The position numbers were made by a program, and so were the translations under genes. Below the pieces are notes generated by a model. That model saw only the letters and a program-made list of their open reading frames with translations. It ran no database searches and was not told the origin of the DNA. Source: Asterias rubens (Eukaryota > Echinodermata > Asteroidea > Forcipulatida > Asteriidae). Taken from it: 64,000 nt of DNA. Shown here piece by piece: positions 24,301-36,200 of this stretch. The stretch spans positions 3,468,309-3,532,308 of the forward strand of contig NC_047065.1 of NCBI RefSeq assembly GCF_902459465.1, read 5' to 3'. The first letter of the stretch is position 1. Every line of letters starts with the position of its first letter.

Positions 24301-26184
24301 TCTGAGAGCATGCTGTCCACATCTGTAGATAAAAATTGAAAAATAAATAGTTAGTGAGCTGATGCTTCTACCCTGCAGAGTTTTTCTCGACACCTTGGTC
24401 AAGCAGTTAGCTTTCTAGGTGGTTATTCATCAAGCATCAAGCGCCCGAAGACTTACAAAATAAAATGGGGGAAGGGAAATTACCGTAGCTAAGTCTCTAT
24501 CGCACAAATAATAATTCTGTGTTAAATTATTGCTTTTTTAATATATATCTAGTTTGCCCCAAACAAGGCTGCAAGCCAGTCTTGGTTAGGGGCTACAACA
24601 AGAACAAATTTAAGATAAATACAAATAATTTTTTTAATTTGCCTTCCACTTATGAGTCTCATGGTTTGTCAGAATAATCATTTTTTGTCATAAGAATTGC
24701 CTTAAAGCCATTATACACTTTTGGTACAGAAAAAAAAAAGGTCACAGGTTTACAAATAGTTTACAGGGTTTACAGAAGGTAATGGTGAACGACTTCTCTT
24801 GAAATATTATTCCATGAAATGCTTTACTTTTTGAGAAAACATTAAAACAATATCAATTCTCGATATCGAGAATTACGGATATATTTTAAACACATGTCAT
24901 GACACGGCGAAACGTGCGGAAACAAGGGTGGGTTTTCCCGTTATTTTCTCCCGACTCCGATGACCGATTGAGCCTAAATTTTCACAGGTTTGTTATTTTA
25001 TATATAAGTTGTGATACACAAAGTGTGGGACTTGGACAATACTGTTTACCGAAAGTGTGTAATGGCTTTAAAAAATGAAATCAGCATTTGCTATTTATTT
25101 TGCGCAAACCAATGCCAGGTTTAGAGCCAGAAGTAGCCTATATATTTTTTGTACATTGGATGAGCACAAAGTGAAAAACTGAACGTTAATGATTAGTACA
25201 TTAAAAATTCCTCTTTTGACTACTTACTTTCTTTCCTTCTGTCAACTATTTCACAAGCCTGCTTAGCGGATCTTTCACAAAACCAGTTGTCCCCGAGTAG
25301 AACCATGATTTCATTTGTGTGTACGATTTGGCCAGGCATGAAGGCAACAGATCCAAATGGAACCTGGTAGTGATAAATAAGCAGCCAGAATAATACCAAG
25401 AATAATATCATTTATAACACACCTCTTGCTTTTTCTGTGTTCTGGTTGGCTGAAACACGGTACGTAGGATGAACTAATATAGGCTAGTGATCGCATGCGC
25501 GTGTTTTGCGGGAATTGACATTTTCTGTGAATATTTACCATGATATTATGAGACACTTTGTCAGGCAGAGATCTGAGCCTGTCTTGAAGTGCAGTGTAGT
25601 CATCTTTAAACTTCTCCCTGTCAATAAAAAGCATACAACGGACATTTAATTAAGCTTTATATCTAACAATAACATCAAACATGATGGTTTTGTCTCTCTT
25701 GATCCGGCCCCATCTGTGTGTAAAAAAAATTATTTATATTTGTGTACATATTATATTATTATTAGGCATAAATAAATAAGGGTAACTTTTCGTAAGGAGC
25801 CAACAAATTTGTACAAAAAAAGACATTGAGGTAAATTATTTCTATGTAGAATGAAAAAGTGGTGGCGCCATACAGAAACTTTTCCAACAAAAATATGATT
25901 TATCATAAATCAACAATAACAAAACTAATTGCAAATTACAATATCTGTGCTGCAGTAAATTGTGGCTGTTGCATTTATAAAAATGTTGGGCACAATCTTT
26001 GAACATTGGAAGGGATTAAAAATAAAAAGAAGAAAAACAATTAATTTATTTTTTTGAAAGGATATGTAAAAAATAAATCATAAAATGTCAGAAAATTCAC
26101 TCACCATTTCTTAGTTTTCGACTCTGTTTCGTCCAAGCATCGTTCAATCTCTTCCTTCAGACGAGATACGTGTGCAGGGTCCAT
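21393..26184 (-). CDS. URI1: URI1-type unconventional prefoldin RPB5 interactor, 8 exons
   Basis: URI1 is a prefoldin-like scaffold of the R2TP/URI co-chaperone complex. It binds the RNA polymerase subunit RPB5 and helps assemble polymerases. Exons in transcript order: 26105-26184, 25539-25617, 25228-25363, 24167-24322, 23540-23837, 22517-22697, 22103-22396 and 21393-21539, giving 456 residues (human 535). Residues 1-150 form an alpha-type prefoldin: a helix (DYTALQDRLRSLPDKV), a beta-hairpin core (VPFGSVAFMPGQIVHTNE, then VLLGDNWFCERSA) and a second helix (LAKQSDLLKSRL). A Lys/Glu-rich coiled segment follows, then an acidic block HVRWEDDEYEESDSDD expected to include the RPB5-binding region, SILKSG, and a conserved end with AFSGQVTEREE and VSRFKAARQ. 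Exon 8 needs the acceptor at 21540; a second AG 10 bp further in would break frame. The gene starts 234 bp from MRPL3, pointing the other way. Confidence 0.9.
21745..21990. repeat. Inverted-repeat element in URI1 intron 7
   Basis: GCTTAC/GTAAGC words recur in both directions (CGCTTACG, CTTACGGTAAGC), and the right end is GATCCATGAAATTGGGCCC, the terminus seen in other foldback repeats here. A related copy lies at about 52918-53131. Confidence 0.5.
24702..25071. repeat. MITE family B, TTAA-flanked, in URI1 intron 3
   Basis: The termini AGCCATTATACACTTT and the inverted AAAGTGTGTAATGGCT are flanked by TTAA. They differ from family A termini. The internal block with ACCGATTGAGCCTAAATTTTC and TTTGTTATTTTATA matches family A, so the two families share a core. 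A palindrome TTCTCGATATCGAGAA sits in the middle. Confidence 0.8.
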
Positions 26185-26418
26185 GATATTGTCACAACAA
26201 ATCTCAAGCTATGCTCAATTTACGGAAGAAAATTAAATGTATTTCTGCCTGGTTTAGACCGCCGGCCCCCCGTGCACAGCATGCAGCAAAGTTGTGAGTG
26301 AAACAGCCGTCGAATTTTGTTTAGGAATTACGCCGCGTTTCATTGGGCGATGTTGAGCAGGTAAAATCCAAGTGTCCAATGAAATCTTCGAATGTATAAG
26401 AGACTCGGCATTGCAAAG
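26185..26418. promoter_or_regulatory. Bidirectional promoter URI1/MRPL3
   Basis: The ATGs of URI1 (minus) and MRPL3 (plus) lie 234 bp apart, so the promoters must overlap or share elements. The spacer is CpG-richer than its surroundings, lacks an obvious TATA box, and contains two CCAAT boxes in opposite directions: ATTGG at about 26342 and CCAAT at about 26376. This is typical of housekeeping head-to-head pairs. Confidence 0.7.
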
Positions 26419-29400
26419 ATGGCGGCGCCCATGGTGATCACACGGGTAATACAACTTGGCTCGAAAAACTCACTTTTAAACCTTACTGAAAAGATTTCAA
26501 GGTATGTATTATGTATGCTCTGTTTCATCATTTCTTTATCTTCGAACTTACCATAACTGTTAACTGTTATCAATAGCGCCCATGCCACAAACATTACATT
26601 TGTTGTTGAACATTTTGTTGTTGAATTGATATCAATTCAATGTTCGTGCGCGTCCCGTCACTCATGCCCGTGTGCTGTGCGGATGGCGGTTCACTCATGT
26701 GCAGTTGGCATTGTTGGGCTTGTCACTGTTGTTGTGAAGAGTGATGGTGGGATATGGATAGATGAGAACCCGATAGATGGTGGAAGGGCTGAATCAACTT
26801 CGGTTAAATAATTTTAGAACTTGAATGTAAAAAAAAAAACACTATATGACAATACAATGAGTATGACTATGCTGTCCCTTATTTTTAATTGTATTTTGTT
26901 TTTTTGTAAGCTTTTTGAAATGTTTAAAACAAATTCACCACAGTCTGTATGTGCTATGCAGGCCTAAAACTACACACACCTGTACACGCAATGTAGTAGT
27001 GTAATCCTATTCCCAACCTATTAAATTGACTTTGCGGAGTCGGCGTAGAAGTTGTGAGTGAGTCAAACTCAATATAAAGATATCTGCAAGTAACAGCCTG
27101 CAAGCCAGACTAGTCCCGATAATGATTGCTCCTAAATCAAAAAGTTCTCTCCGTAGCATAGCAGGCTCACCCAATGTTTAAACAATCATGACTCCATCTA
27201 CTCCTACCTTCTAGAACGATGAGGTTTGCCCCTATCGTCCCCACGATAGTGAAACAAACCCTATACGGCCATTTTTATAGTTCTAGGAGTAGCCCCCATC
27301 ATGCACACATTAAATTAAATTACAAACTTGCACTGGCAACAGTCGGGAGGATCAAGGTTTTTACTCAAAGTGAAAACTTCTTACTTTTTTTCTCAGAATA
27401 TGCAGCTGCAGTGTCCAGAGACGAACATATTACGACTATGATTACGAGTCGGACATCTCTAAAGAAGACGAAGAAGTTATATACAAGTGGAGCAAGATCA
27501 AGAACACCCTAGGGCCTAGCCCGCTAAAAGAGGCACCCTGGCCGAGGGGCGAGTGGGTACCCAAGTCTAAGAGATGTGGCCTGCTAGCCATCAAGCTGGG
27601 TATGACGCCCATATGGACTAAAGAAGGCGAGAGACTTACAGTCACAGCACTACAGGTATGAAATTATAGTTTACTCTAATTTTTAACTCAACTGTTTAGA
27701 GAATCCATCTTCTGCACAGGTTCATCAAAGTTGCGGAATCTCCCTAAGTCGTTTAAGTTTTTTAACTTTGTCAAACAAAAACTTACTAGCCCAAATGCTT
27801 GAAGTTCTCTTTGCTAAAGTGAAAGATTTATCTGGACGTTTTTTTTCTAAGGACATTGCAGTGGAGTTGGATCCAGAAGGATTGAAGCCATAGTGGGTTT
27901 AGAAGGAATAGACACCTGGCACAGGATGTCACAAGACCCAATTAGTGCCCTCACTGAGGTCAATCAAGACCTACCATTGGCTGAGAGTTATGCATGGTCG
28001 ACCGACCTCAGCCCTGCGATGGCTGCCAATGCAAGGGGTCTATTGGGGTCGTTAGGCGGTATTTGACATAAGAGAAAAGAGATAGGTTGGGTTCTTATGC
28101 AGCTTTGTCAAGTTTGGTTTCAGGCCCCAATTTTCTAGGGCGCATATATATTTGTATCGTTAGCAAGACTGTGATAGTTTACAATGTTAAGAAATATTTC
28201 TGGGTTTACTTTTTCAGGTAGTGGAGAACAACGTCATTAGTTACACACCTCCCGAGGAGAATAAATTCAGTGACACAAAAGGCTACCTCATTGTTGGTGC
28301 CAGGAACGCCAATCCCCTCAAGGTATTTTATCTTTTAAATGATGCAATTATGTAACTGTACTGTTAGAGACACTGAACACTATCCCTGTATATTGTTTGT
28401 AGTGTTGTCATTTAGCCTTCCAGAAAGACTCTGCAGGGGTCAAAGTTTAAGGCCACTAACTATCGGTCATCGGCCCTTTGGGTATGTAGGCAGTTTGCAA
28501 CAGCTACAACTATTTTTTCATAACTTTGTTTTTCAAAGTAATATTGGTAACGATTATTGCCATCGTATTACTGACACTTTATAACTGTTTGCTTCCAACA
28601 GAAATCATTTTTCTACTCGGAGCAGTTTAAGGAGGCAGCAGTACCAGTGAAAGATCATTTAGCAAAGTTTAATGTGACGCCAAATGCCAAGTTGCAGCCA
28701 GGTACGTATGTGTAGAAGGTCACCAGCCATGGTTCGAATCCCCTTTTGACCAGAACCTTGCATGTGGATTTGGTATTTAGTCCCGATTAATCTAGACACT
28801 TTCATATGATGTAACAAGCCCATAACAGCACAACAAATTTGCTTTGCAAAGATATTTTACCAGGCAGAACACCATTACCATTAGTGCTACCGGTGTGGCG
28901 GTTTCAACTTTCGGCTGTGACCAGTTTTCCGAATGACCAAATGCGGTAGCATTACGTCATGCGATGCCTGCGCACAGCAAGCGAAAGTAGTCCATTTTTA
29001 GTGCCATATTGAGTCATCCGTTACCCTCCGGTAGCTGTCATGGCGGCGTGCACGAGTCTAGTACAACTAGCGGCAAAAGCGTGGATGGTATGAGTTGTTT
29101 CTTATGTAAGCAGAGTGTGACCTGCCTAAAGTTGTACCCATGAATACATGTAAGAGATTATGTGACTATACACATAAAAGAATCGTAATAATAAACAATT
29201 TGGGGTCACTGCTGAGAGAACTACAGTACTTGCCAGGGTACTCGCGGCGGTATCTGACAGGTCACCCGGAAAACTGAACACGCCGGAAAGCTAAAACCGT
29301 TAGAACAACGTGATGATATGTTCGACTACGTCACCCGGAAAACCTAACACGGCGGAAGACTGAAACCGCCACACCGGTACCCCTGTCTTTTCTTGTTTAG

Positions 29401-31244
29401 CCAAGAATTTTGCTAAGCAGCTTTTTGAACACAAAACCTGCAATACAGAGACAGATTTTGCTTAGCAGATGTACACATTACAATCTTTGTGGTTTCCACT
29501 TTTATTTTAGGTACACCACTCTTAGCTGGGCACTTCAGACCGGGGATGTATGTCGACTGCCGCGGTAGAACGTAAGTGAATTATTCAGAAACTGAAGAAC
29601 TGAATGAAGAATAGTGTCCTCAAGTGCAATGAGTTTCAATGTATATTGTCACTTTTCAACGGCTGTTTATTGATTCGAAAGTTGAATTGACCAATCACAG
29701 CTTTGATTATCCAACAGTCGACAGTCTGCCATGCTTGTAATATGCTTAAAGGTGCGGGCTGCATGATATGTTTTTGTCTATATGTATGTGCAGGGTTTTT
29801 TAACGCTGGACTTTATTGGCCCAAGCTCATAAACGCTGTTTACTGGTAATATTTTATGGCTAACTACAGCATAGGTAAAATAGTGAAATGACATAAACAA
29901 TCATGAACATTTGACAACACAATGAGAGCTTTTTTGACAGTGGTGTGTCACTGATTGACAGTGATTGTTGAGTCACTGATTGACTTTAATACAGTGTTGT
30001 GTCAGTGTCACTCATTGACAGTGAATGACTGTGTTTGTGTTGTCACCGATTGACATTGTGACAGTGTTGTGTCAGTGTTTTGTTTCTTACAGAATTTAAA
30101 TAAATGGGACTCCTTTTTGGTTTTGTTTACCCCTCATTAGGATTGACAAAGGTTTCCAGGGCGTCATGAAACGATGGGGAATGAAGGGTCAACCGGCAAG
30201 CCACGGAGCCACCAAGACCCATCGTAAAATGGGCGCATCTGGGGGTGGAGGGGTGAGTAATCTGGATTTGCATGGAGGTTGTCGTCTCTATGTTGTGGTC
30301 TTGGCATTAGTACTAATATTGGGTTTCCTAACAAGCACTTTATCCCACCCCTAAGAACGAATCAAAGCACCAATCCATTTTTTTAAGCAGATCTATGTTT
30401 TGAATTAATTGATATTGATTTTCTTTTCTGTGTTATTGCAGACTCCGGGAAAAATTTGGCCTGGTAAAAAAATGCCTGGACATATGGGAGACAAATGGCA
30501 ATGGACCTATGGACTGAAGGTTAGTGTATTAAAGTATTAGTAGATGTATAATGTGCTTTATTGTATTTTTGAGAAAAAGGTAATTTTTTCAAATACCGGT
30601 AACGCATCTGAAAGCACACAGTTGTGAAACAAGGGTGTTTTTCTTTCATTATTTTCTTGCAACTTCGATGACTGATTGAGTCCGAATTTTAACAGGTTTG
30701 TTATTTTATGCATATGTTGGGATACAACAAGTGAGAGTACGGGTCTTTGACACTTGCCAAAGGTGTGCAGTGCCTTTAAGGGAACAAGTTTACAACCCAT
30801 CATCCAAGGGCTAGGAGCCGCTGAAGGTGGGAATTAATATTCCTCATAAAACAGTCAAGATTGTAGGATGGGGGGAAATTTGCACCAGGTTATGAGTTCC
30901 AAAGAGATGCAGTACGTGGAATAAAGCTGTTAGAATTACTCCTATTCATGAAAAAAGCTAACGCTAAAAACCAGAAATGACTTTCATTCGTACCACAGAT
31001 CTGGCGTGTAAACACCAAGTACAACATAATCTACGTCAATGGCAGTGTATGCGGCACAAAGTACGGCTACGTTAAGATCATAGACACCATCATACCCAAA
31101 CGGAATGATTTTAAAGACCCCCCTCCGTTCCCTACGTACTACGAGGAAGAATCGTTGGACAAAGATCTGTACAGTGAAGATATGTTTGAACACACAGAGC
31201 CGAGTATTCAATATGAAGAGGAGGAAGAAATCCCAAGTCGATGA
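26419..31244 (+). CDS. MRPL3: Mitochondrial large-subunit ribosomal protein uL3m, 8 exons
   Basis: A core protein of the mitochondrial 39S subunit. Exons: 26419-26501, 27397-27655, 28218-28322, 28602-28701, 29511-29571, 30141-30252, 30442-30519 and 30999-31244. They join to 347 residues, against 348 in human MRPL3. The N-terminus is basic and hydrophobic ([18 protein letters not shown]) and fits a mitochondrial presequence. The L3 core starts at [20 protein letters not shown] and contains the L3 signature region [20 protein letters not shown], then [20 protein letters not shown]. The C-terminal tail is acidic ([10 protein letters not shown]). All junctions are GT-AG and in frame. The ATG is the first in a good context (AAGATGGCG). 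Ordinary cytosolic RPL3 is excluded by length and by the presequence. Confidence 0.95.
28888..29379. mobile_element. TIR element with possible captured first exon, in MRPL3 intron 4
   Basis: The ends TACCGGTGTGGCGGTTTCA and its exact inverse TGAAACCGCCACACCGGTA bound 492 bp. Both ends carry CCGGAAAA-type subterminal words, repeated again inside the right end. The middle is CpG-richer and holds an ATG at 29040 opening 16 codons ([16 protein letters not shown]) followed directly by GTATGAGT, a good splice donor. It looks like a promoter plus first coding exon inside a non-autonomous DNA transposon. No transposase is present. Confidence 0.6.
30540..30779. repeat. MITE family A, half copy in MRPL3 intron 7
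   Basis: The right half is present (CATCTGAAAGCACACA through AAGGTGTGCAGTGCCTTTAA); the left half beyond the central hairpin is replaced by unrelated sequence. Confidence 0.75.
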
Positions 31245-33272
31245 GGAGTTTTTTGCTGGAAGAGTGTTATTTCATGCCATTCTTTTGGACATTTCCTTGA
31301 ATGCTATCTTTACAATTCAGGCGTGATATTTTACCAACTTTAGTCTGTTTTCCAATTTTTTGTTTGCCCTTGGGAAAAATCTGAAAAATTGTGATTATTA
31401 AATAACCTTGAGCCTACAGCATGCGTAACATGTAGGTAAGTCCTTGTACTCGATGAAATGTTACTACTTTTTTTTTCAAATGACTCAATATCATGCTTGT
31501 TCCATACAGATTGAACTTTCAACTGCATTTTCTTTTTAGTACCATTGAAGCAATTTCTGCATGCTAACTATTCAATATCGTGCACTGTGATTTTGAATGA
31601 TACACTTTTGACAGCCTGCAATGTAATATCAGAATTGTTTTGTTGATATTATATACAGGTAGGTTATACATCATCTAGTGTGGTTTTGCAATATAGCAGA
31701 ATTCTTTTGTTGGTATTGATATGATATCAGGCTGTGAATACGTCTACATAGTACACAGTCAACCCTCCTACTGTCTGACCATTCAATATTGGTTACTGTA
31801 GTTTTGAACAATAGATAAAACTATACCAGCCTTCAATATAATGACTTATGGTAAATGCATCTACACAGTATACGATCAATCCTCCTACTGTCTGACCATT
31901 TAATATCATCCACTGTTGTCTCGAATGATGGATACATTTGCCAGTCTGCAATCTGATACCAGGTAGCTAATGCATCTACCATGTCTACACAGTACACAGT
32001 CAACCCTCCTACTGTCTGACCATTCAATATCCTGCACTGTGGTTGTGAATGATACAATGTACTTGGAATATAATATCATGTGGTGAATGTCATAATGCTC
32101 ATTTGGAGAAACAAAACAGACACAAACATTGAGTACCATTCAAGATTTTTATTGCAAAATAATCATTTGACAATGCAGTTACTTACTACACAGTTTCCAC
32201 AACAAAGTGATATAATACAGAAAGAACATTTTACAAGATCTGTTTGTAAATAATAAAACAAAATTAATTGAACACATCTGGTGCTTTTTGTGATTATTTG
32301 AAGCAAACATATAATATTGATATTGCACTCTCTTAGGGATAGAACTACTTGTTAATGTCTTTTTTGAAAAAAGCATGTTATACAAATATTGGATGCAAGT
32401 GCGTGCATTGTCGCAAAATGTGAAATTTTGATTATTTCATGAGCCAAGTGAATCTGAAAAGCCAGATTTCACTTACTGATTATCTACTGCGACTTAGCAC
32501 AAACGAAATGCATCAAATGTTTGTTTTATTTAAACTCGCGCATAGATCGTTGTCATTTGAATTTTTTTTTAGACAGTAAACACTAAAATAGACAGACTCT
32601 TTTCCACCCTGCACTCCAAACATTCTTAGAAACCCGTGCTCCTTACAATGCGGAAGACTTCATGTAACCACAAACCTTGTCCACTGTGACACAAACTTTC
32701 CTTGCTTAGACAAAGGGAAGAAACAATTTCATATTGGACTCCAATATGAAGTTGTGGAGGGTAACGTCAGTATACATGACAAATGTAGGATGACACATCA
32801 AATGACAATGTTCTGTGTGTGCGATATATAACTTAAAATAGGAGCATACAAATCCAGACATACTGGGTTTTATAACTTATTCAAGTGTGTACATAAAGAT
32901 GCTCTTGTAGAGTACATGCATATGCATCCACCTGGCTCTAAAAATGAAGGTTTTGCCAAAACTTAACACAAGGTCGGAAAGAAAAGAACAAGGTTAGAGT
33001 AGGAATCTTAAAACTCAGTTTTGATGAAGTACATTTTACTCTCTGAAGGGGCACAACACAATCTGTGTTCCCCACCTTTTGCCTTCCCAGGAACTGCCTT
33101 TCGACTGCCTTTCGACAGTGCTAACACACATCGGTGTATATGGGTAAAAACCAAAATAAATATTCCATGACTACTGTAATATTTGTATATACTCGATACT
33201 ATGAACACTTCATCTCTTTTCTTATGATAGTCACGCGATATGAAGTAAGGGAGCTGACTGGCCATTGGACAG
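31245..33272. other. Tail-to-tail spacer between MRPL3 and the CAP-Gly gene
   Basis: It holds the 3' UTRs of both genes and a minisatellite at 31560-32060. AT-rich, with no convincing exon. Poly(A) sites cannot be placed with confidence. Confidence 0.5.
31560..32060. repeat. Minisatellite, unit about 115-120 bp
   Basis: CCTACTGTCTGACCATTCAA recurs at about 31771, 31886 and 32007, with GCATCTACACAGTA-like and TTGAATGATA-like words at fixed spacing between. A weaker copy begins near 31563. Related units occur inverted at 56580-56835. Confidence 0.75.
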
Positions 33273-36200
33273 TCACATGACCCTGATGAGGTGAGGATTG
33301 CGGTCTTTCTCATATTTTACGGTTCCTGTCTCCAGTCGTTGAGTTCTGATGCATTCTGCGATGCGCTTGTAGGTTGCAGTCTGTTGAATAGACTAAAATA
33401 TTACACTCCAAATATTGACTGATTCATTCAACATCATGGAAATCCATATGCAAAAACACGCCATGGCCCAGTCTACGGGTCGAGCATAAGGTTTGGAAGG
33501 TAGTGCATTCTGCTCTACCAACCAGGCCTCCTAGTGGATGATACCCATGCCTACATCCTTACAGACTGTGAAGGGGGTATAACCCAGTGTCGGCCCCAGG
33601 AGTAGGTGCCAACGTGTCCTGGTGACAGTTGATTTGGATTTATAGCCGAAGTGTACCCCTCACTTTGAAGTTTTGATTTATTTATCTTTTATTAAAAGGA
33701 CTAACAACCACCCAGAGTCATCTCTCAGAGACTGCTGTAAACTGCTATAAACACTTTACACACACATCCTGTAACCTACCTTTGGGTTTAGCACGGAGAC
33801 AACGTCTGTGACAGGTAACAGTTTCCCATGACGAGGATTGGCGGTGAAATAACGCTTACCCTTAATCACGCCATCAGTATCACCGACTGGAAGAGGTATA
33901 AATGAGTATAACAATAACAATCATTAAAATACAAAAATATTATTATACACAATCTGGGAATAAATGTATATAGCGTAAAATCCATCAGTAAAAATGCTCC
34001 CTGTGGGATTGATTTTAAAAAGATAGTCCTAACTTAGGACTAGTCCTAGGAGATATTAAAAACTGAAGGCTAGGTCTAAGTTAGGACAAGCAACTCGTCC
34101 TAACTTGAGATAAGGCTAGTCTTAACTAGGCTAGTCTTGAAATGCACCACTTGACTTGATTTGACAAAGGAAGTCCTAACATAGGAATAGCCTTAGTTCT
34201 TTACCAACTCCTAGGACTAGTCCTAAGTTACGACTATATTTAATAAATCGACCATTGCTCACTAAAACCAATAAGCAGCCACTCCCTCCCTCCACCCGAC
34301 CACCGGTTGGTCCAAACAATTAATTGAATTGCTGTACTGACCTGCCTCATCTAGTCTGATGCCTGTATACAGCCGATGATCATTGTGGTGAAATTCCTTG
34401 TCCACCTTGCCGACAAACTTTACAACTCCGGTCAAGATGGCCCCTTTTCTCCTCCCACCTGTAGTAGTAGAAGTATGTACAGTAGTTAATACGTTGAGAA
34501 TGGAGAGCGGGTCAAAAGGTCACTGAATTATCTGCAGTAACAACATTACTTATTAAAGGCAGTGGACACTATTGGTAATTACTCAAAATAATTATTGGCA
34601 TAAAACCTTTCTTGCTGACGAGTAATGGGGAGAGGTTGATGGTATAAAACATCGTGAGAAACGGCTCCCTCTGAAGAAGTAATTTTCCACGAATTTGATT
34701 TCAAGACCTCAAGTTTAGAACTTGAGGTCTCGAGATCAACCATCTAAACGCACACAATTTCGTGTTGCAAGGGTTATTTTTCTTTCATTATTCTCTCGCA
34801 ACTTCGATGACCGATTGAGCTCAAATTTTCACAGGTTTGTTATTTTATGCATATGTTGAGATACACCAACTGTGAAGGCTAGTCTTTGACAATTACCAAT
34901 AGTGTCCACTGCCTTTAACCTATTCAGCACATAACACTATAGACCTTAGAAATAACAAATACTTTGAAATGTTTGGTATTGTACGGAATCAGGAGCTGCA
35001 AAAGTAAAATTTTACAGGTGAGTCTATAAGCCTATTCGGAGTTCCAGCTGCGCATGTCTGTTACTGCTGACAACGCAATTTGTTGCTCTCCCGTGACATT
35101 TTGACAATACCAGCGAGTATTGTCGAAAGGTCACTAGAGAGCAAAAAATTGCGTTGTCAGCAGTAACAGATATGCGCAGCTGGAACTCCGAATCGACTTA
35201 TTGAGACTAATGACACTCTGGTCTCAAAACACTCATACTGATAAGGACCAATTTTGCACTTCATTTTGTTTGTGGGGGGAAGTATGTTTAAACATAATTC
35301 AAAAGATTGTGGAGTTTGCAAGAAAGATATCGTTGTTCAAGAAGGAGGAGAGAAATACTGGAGAAATATAGTTTGAGGAGAATGGGAGGTAGTAGGAAGT
35401 TTTCTCTGCCAAATCACAAACCTTTCTTCTTCACACGCACTCTGTCTCCCACTCGGAGACACTGGGCCACCAGAAAGTCATCCTCAAACATCACTGTCCC
35501 TTTCTGCATAATGGAAGCTCCCTCAGTCTCCAATCGTGCCATGGACGACTTGGGTCTGAGGTGTGTACCATTCTTCAATGTAGGGTTGGCAGACCGTGAG
35601 GTGGGTGCGTAAGAGCCTTCTGGGGTGTACAAGTCGTATATTGTAGGCATGCCGTCTTCGGCACTGCCTTGTTTGTGTAGGAGTCGTAGAAAGCTTCCGT
35701 TTGATGTGTTCAGGGAAGTGACCAGGCTGCCTTCGCTTTCCGGAGTATCGAGTCGTTGATAGTCCTCGAGCTTTGGCTGTTTGCAATCTGATTGGCTACC
35801 GCTGCTACTACTGCTGTCATATGGAGGAGTGCCAACATCTAGCTGAGTACTGTTGTATGTGAGCTGGTGAGGGTGGAAGTATACATTCAGGAATAATGTT
35901 TAAAAAGTCTGCAGTGTTTCTTTTATTGATTTACATAGACTTATGTTCAAGTTGTTATTGTCGTCATATGGAGGGGTGACATTATCTAGCCGAGTACTGT
36001 TGTATGTAAGCTGGTGAGGGGTGTATTGCTTAAAGTCAGTGGACACTATTGGTAATTGTCAAAGACTAGCTTTCACAGTTGGTGTATCTCAACATATGCA
36101 TAAAATAACAAACCTGTGAAAATTTGAACTCAATCGCTCATCGAACTTGCGGAATATTAATGTAAGAAAAAAACACCCTTATCACACGAACTTGTGTATG

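Noticed and set aside
31560-32060. CRISPR-like array of direct repeats
   Set aside because: Units are about 115 bp with no short repeat/spacer alternation, and the genome is plainly eukaryotic with spliced genes.
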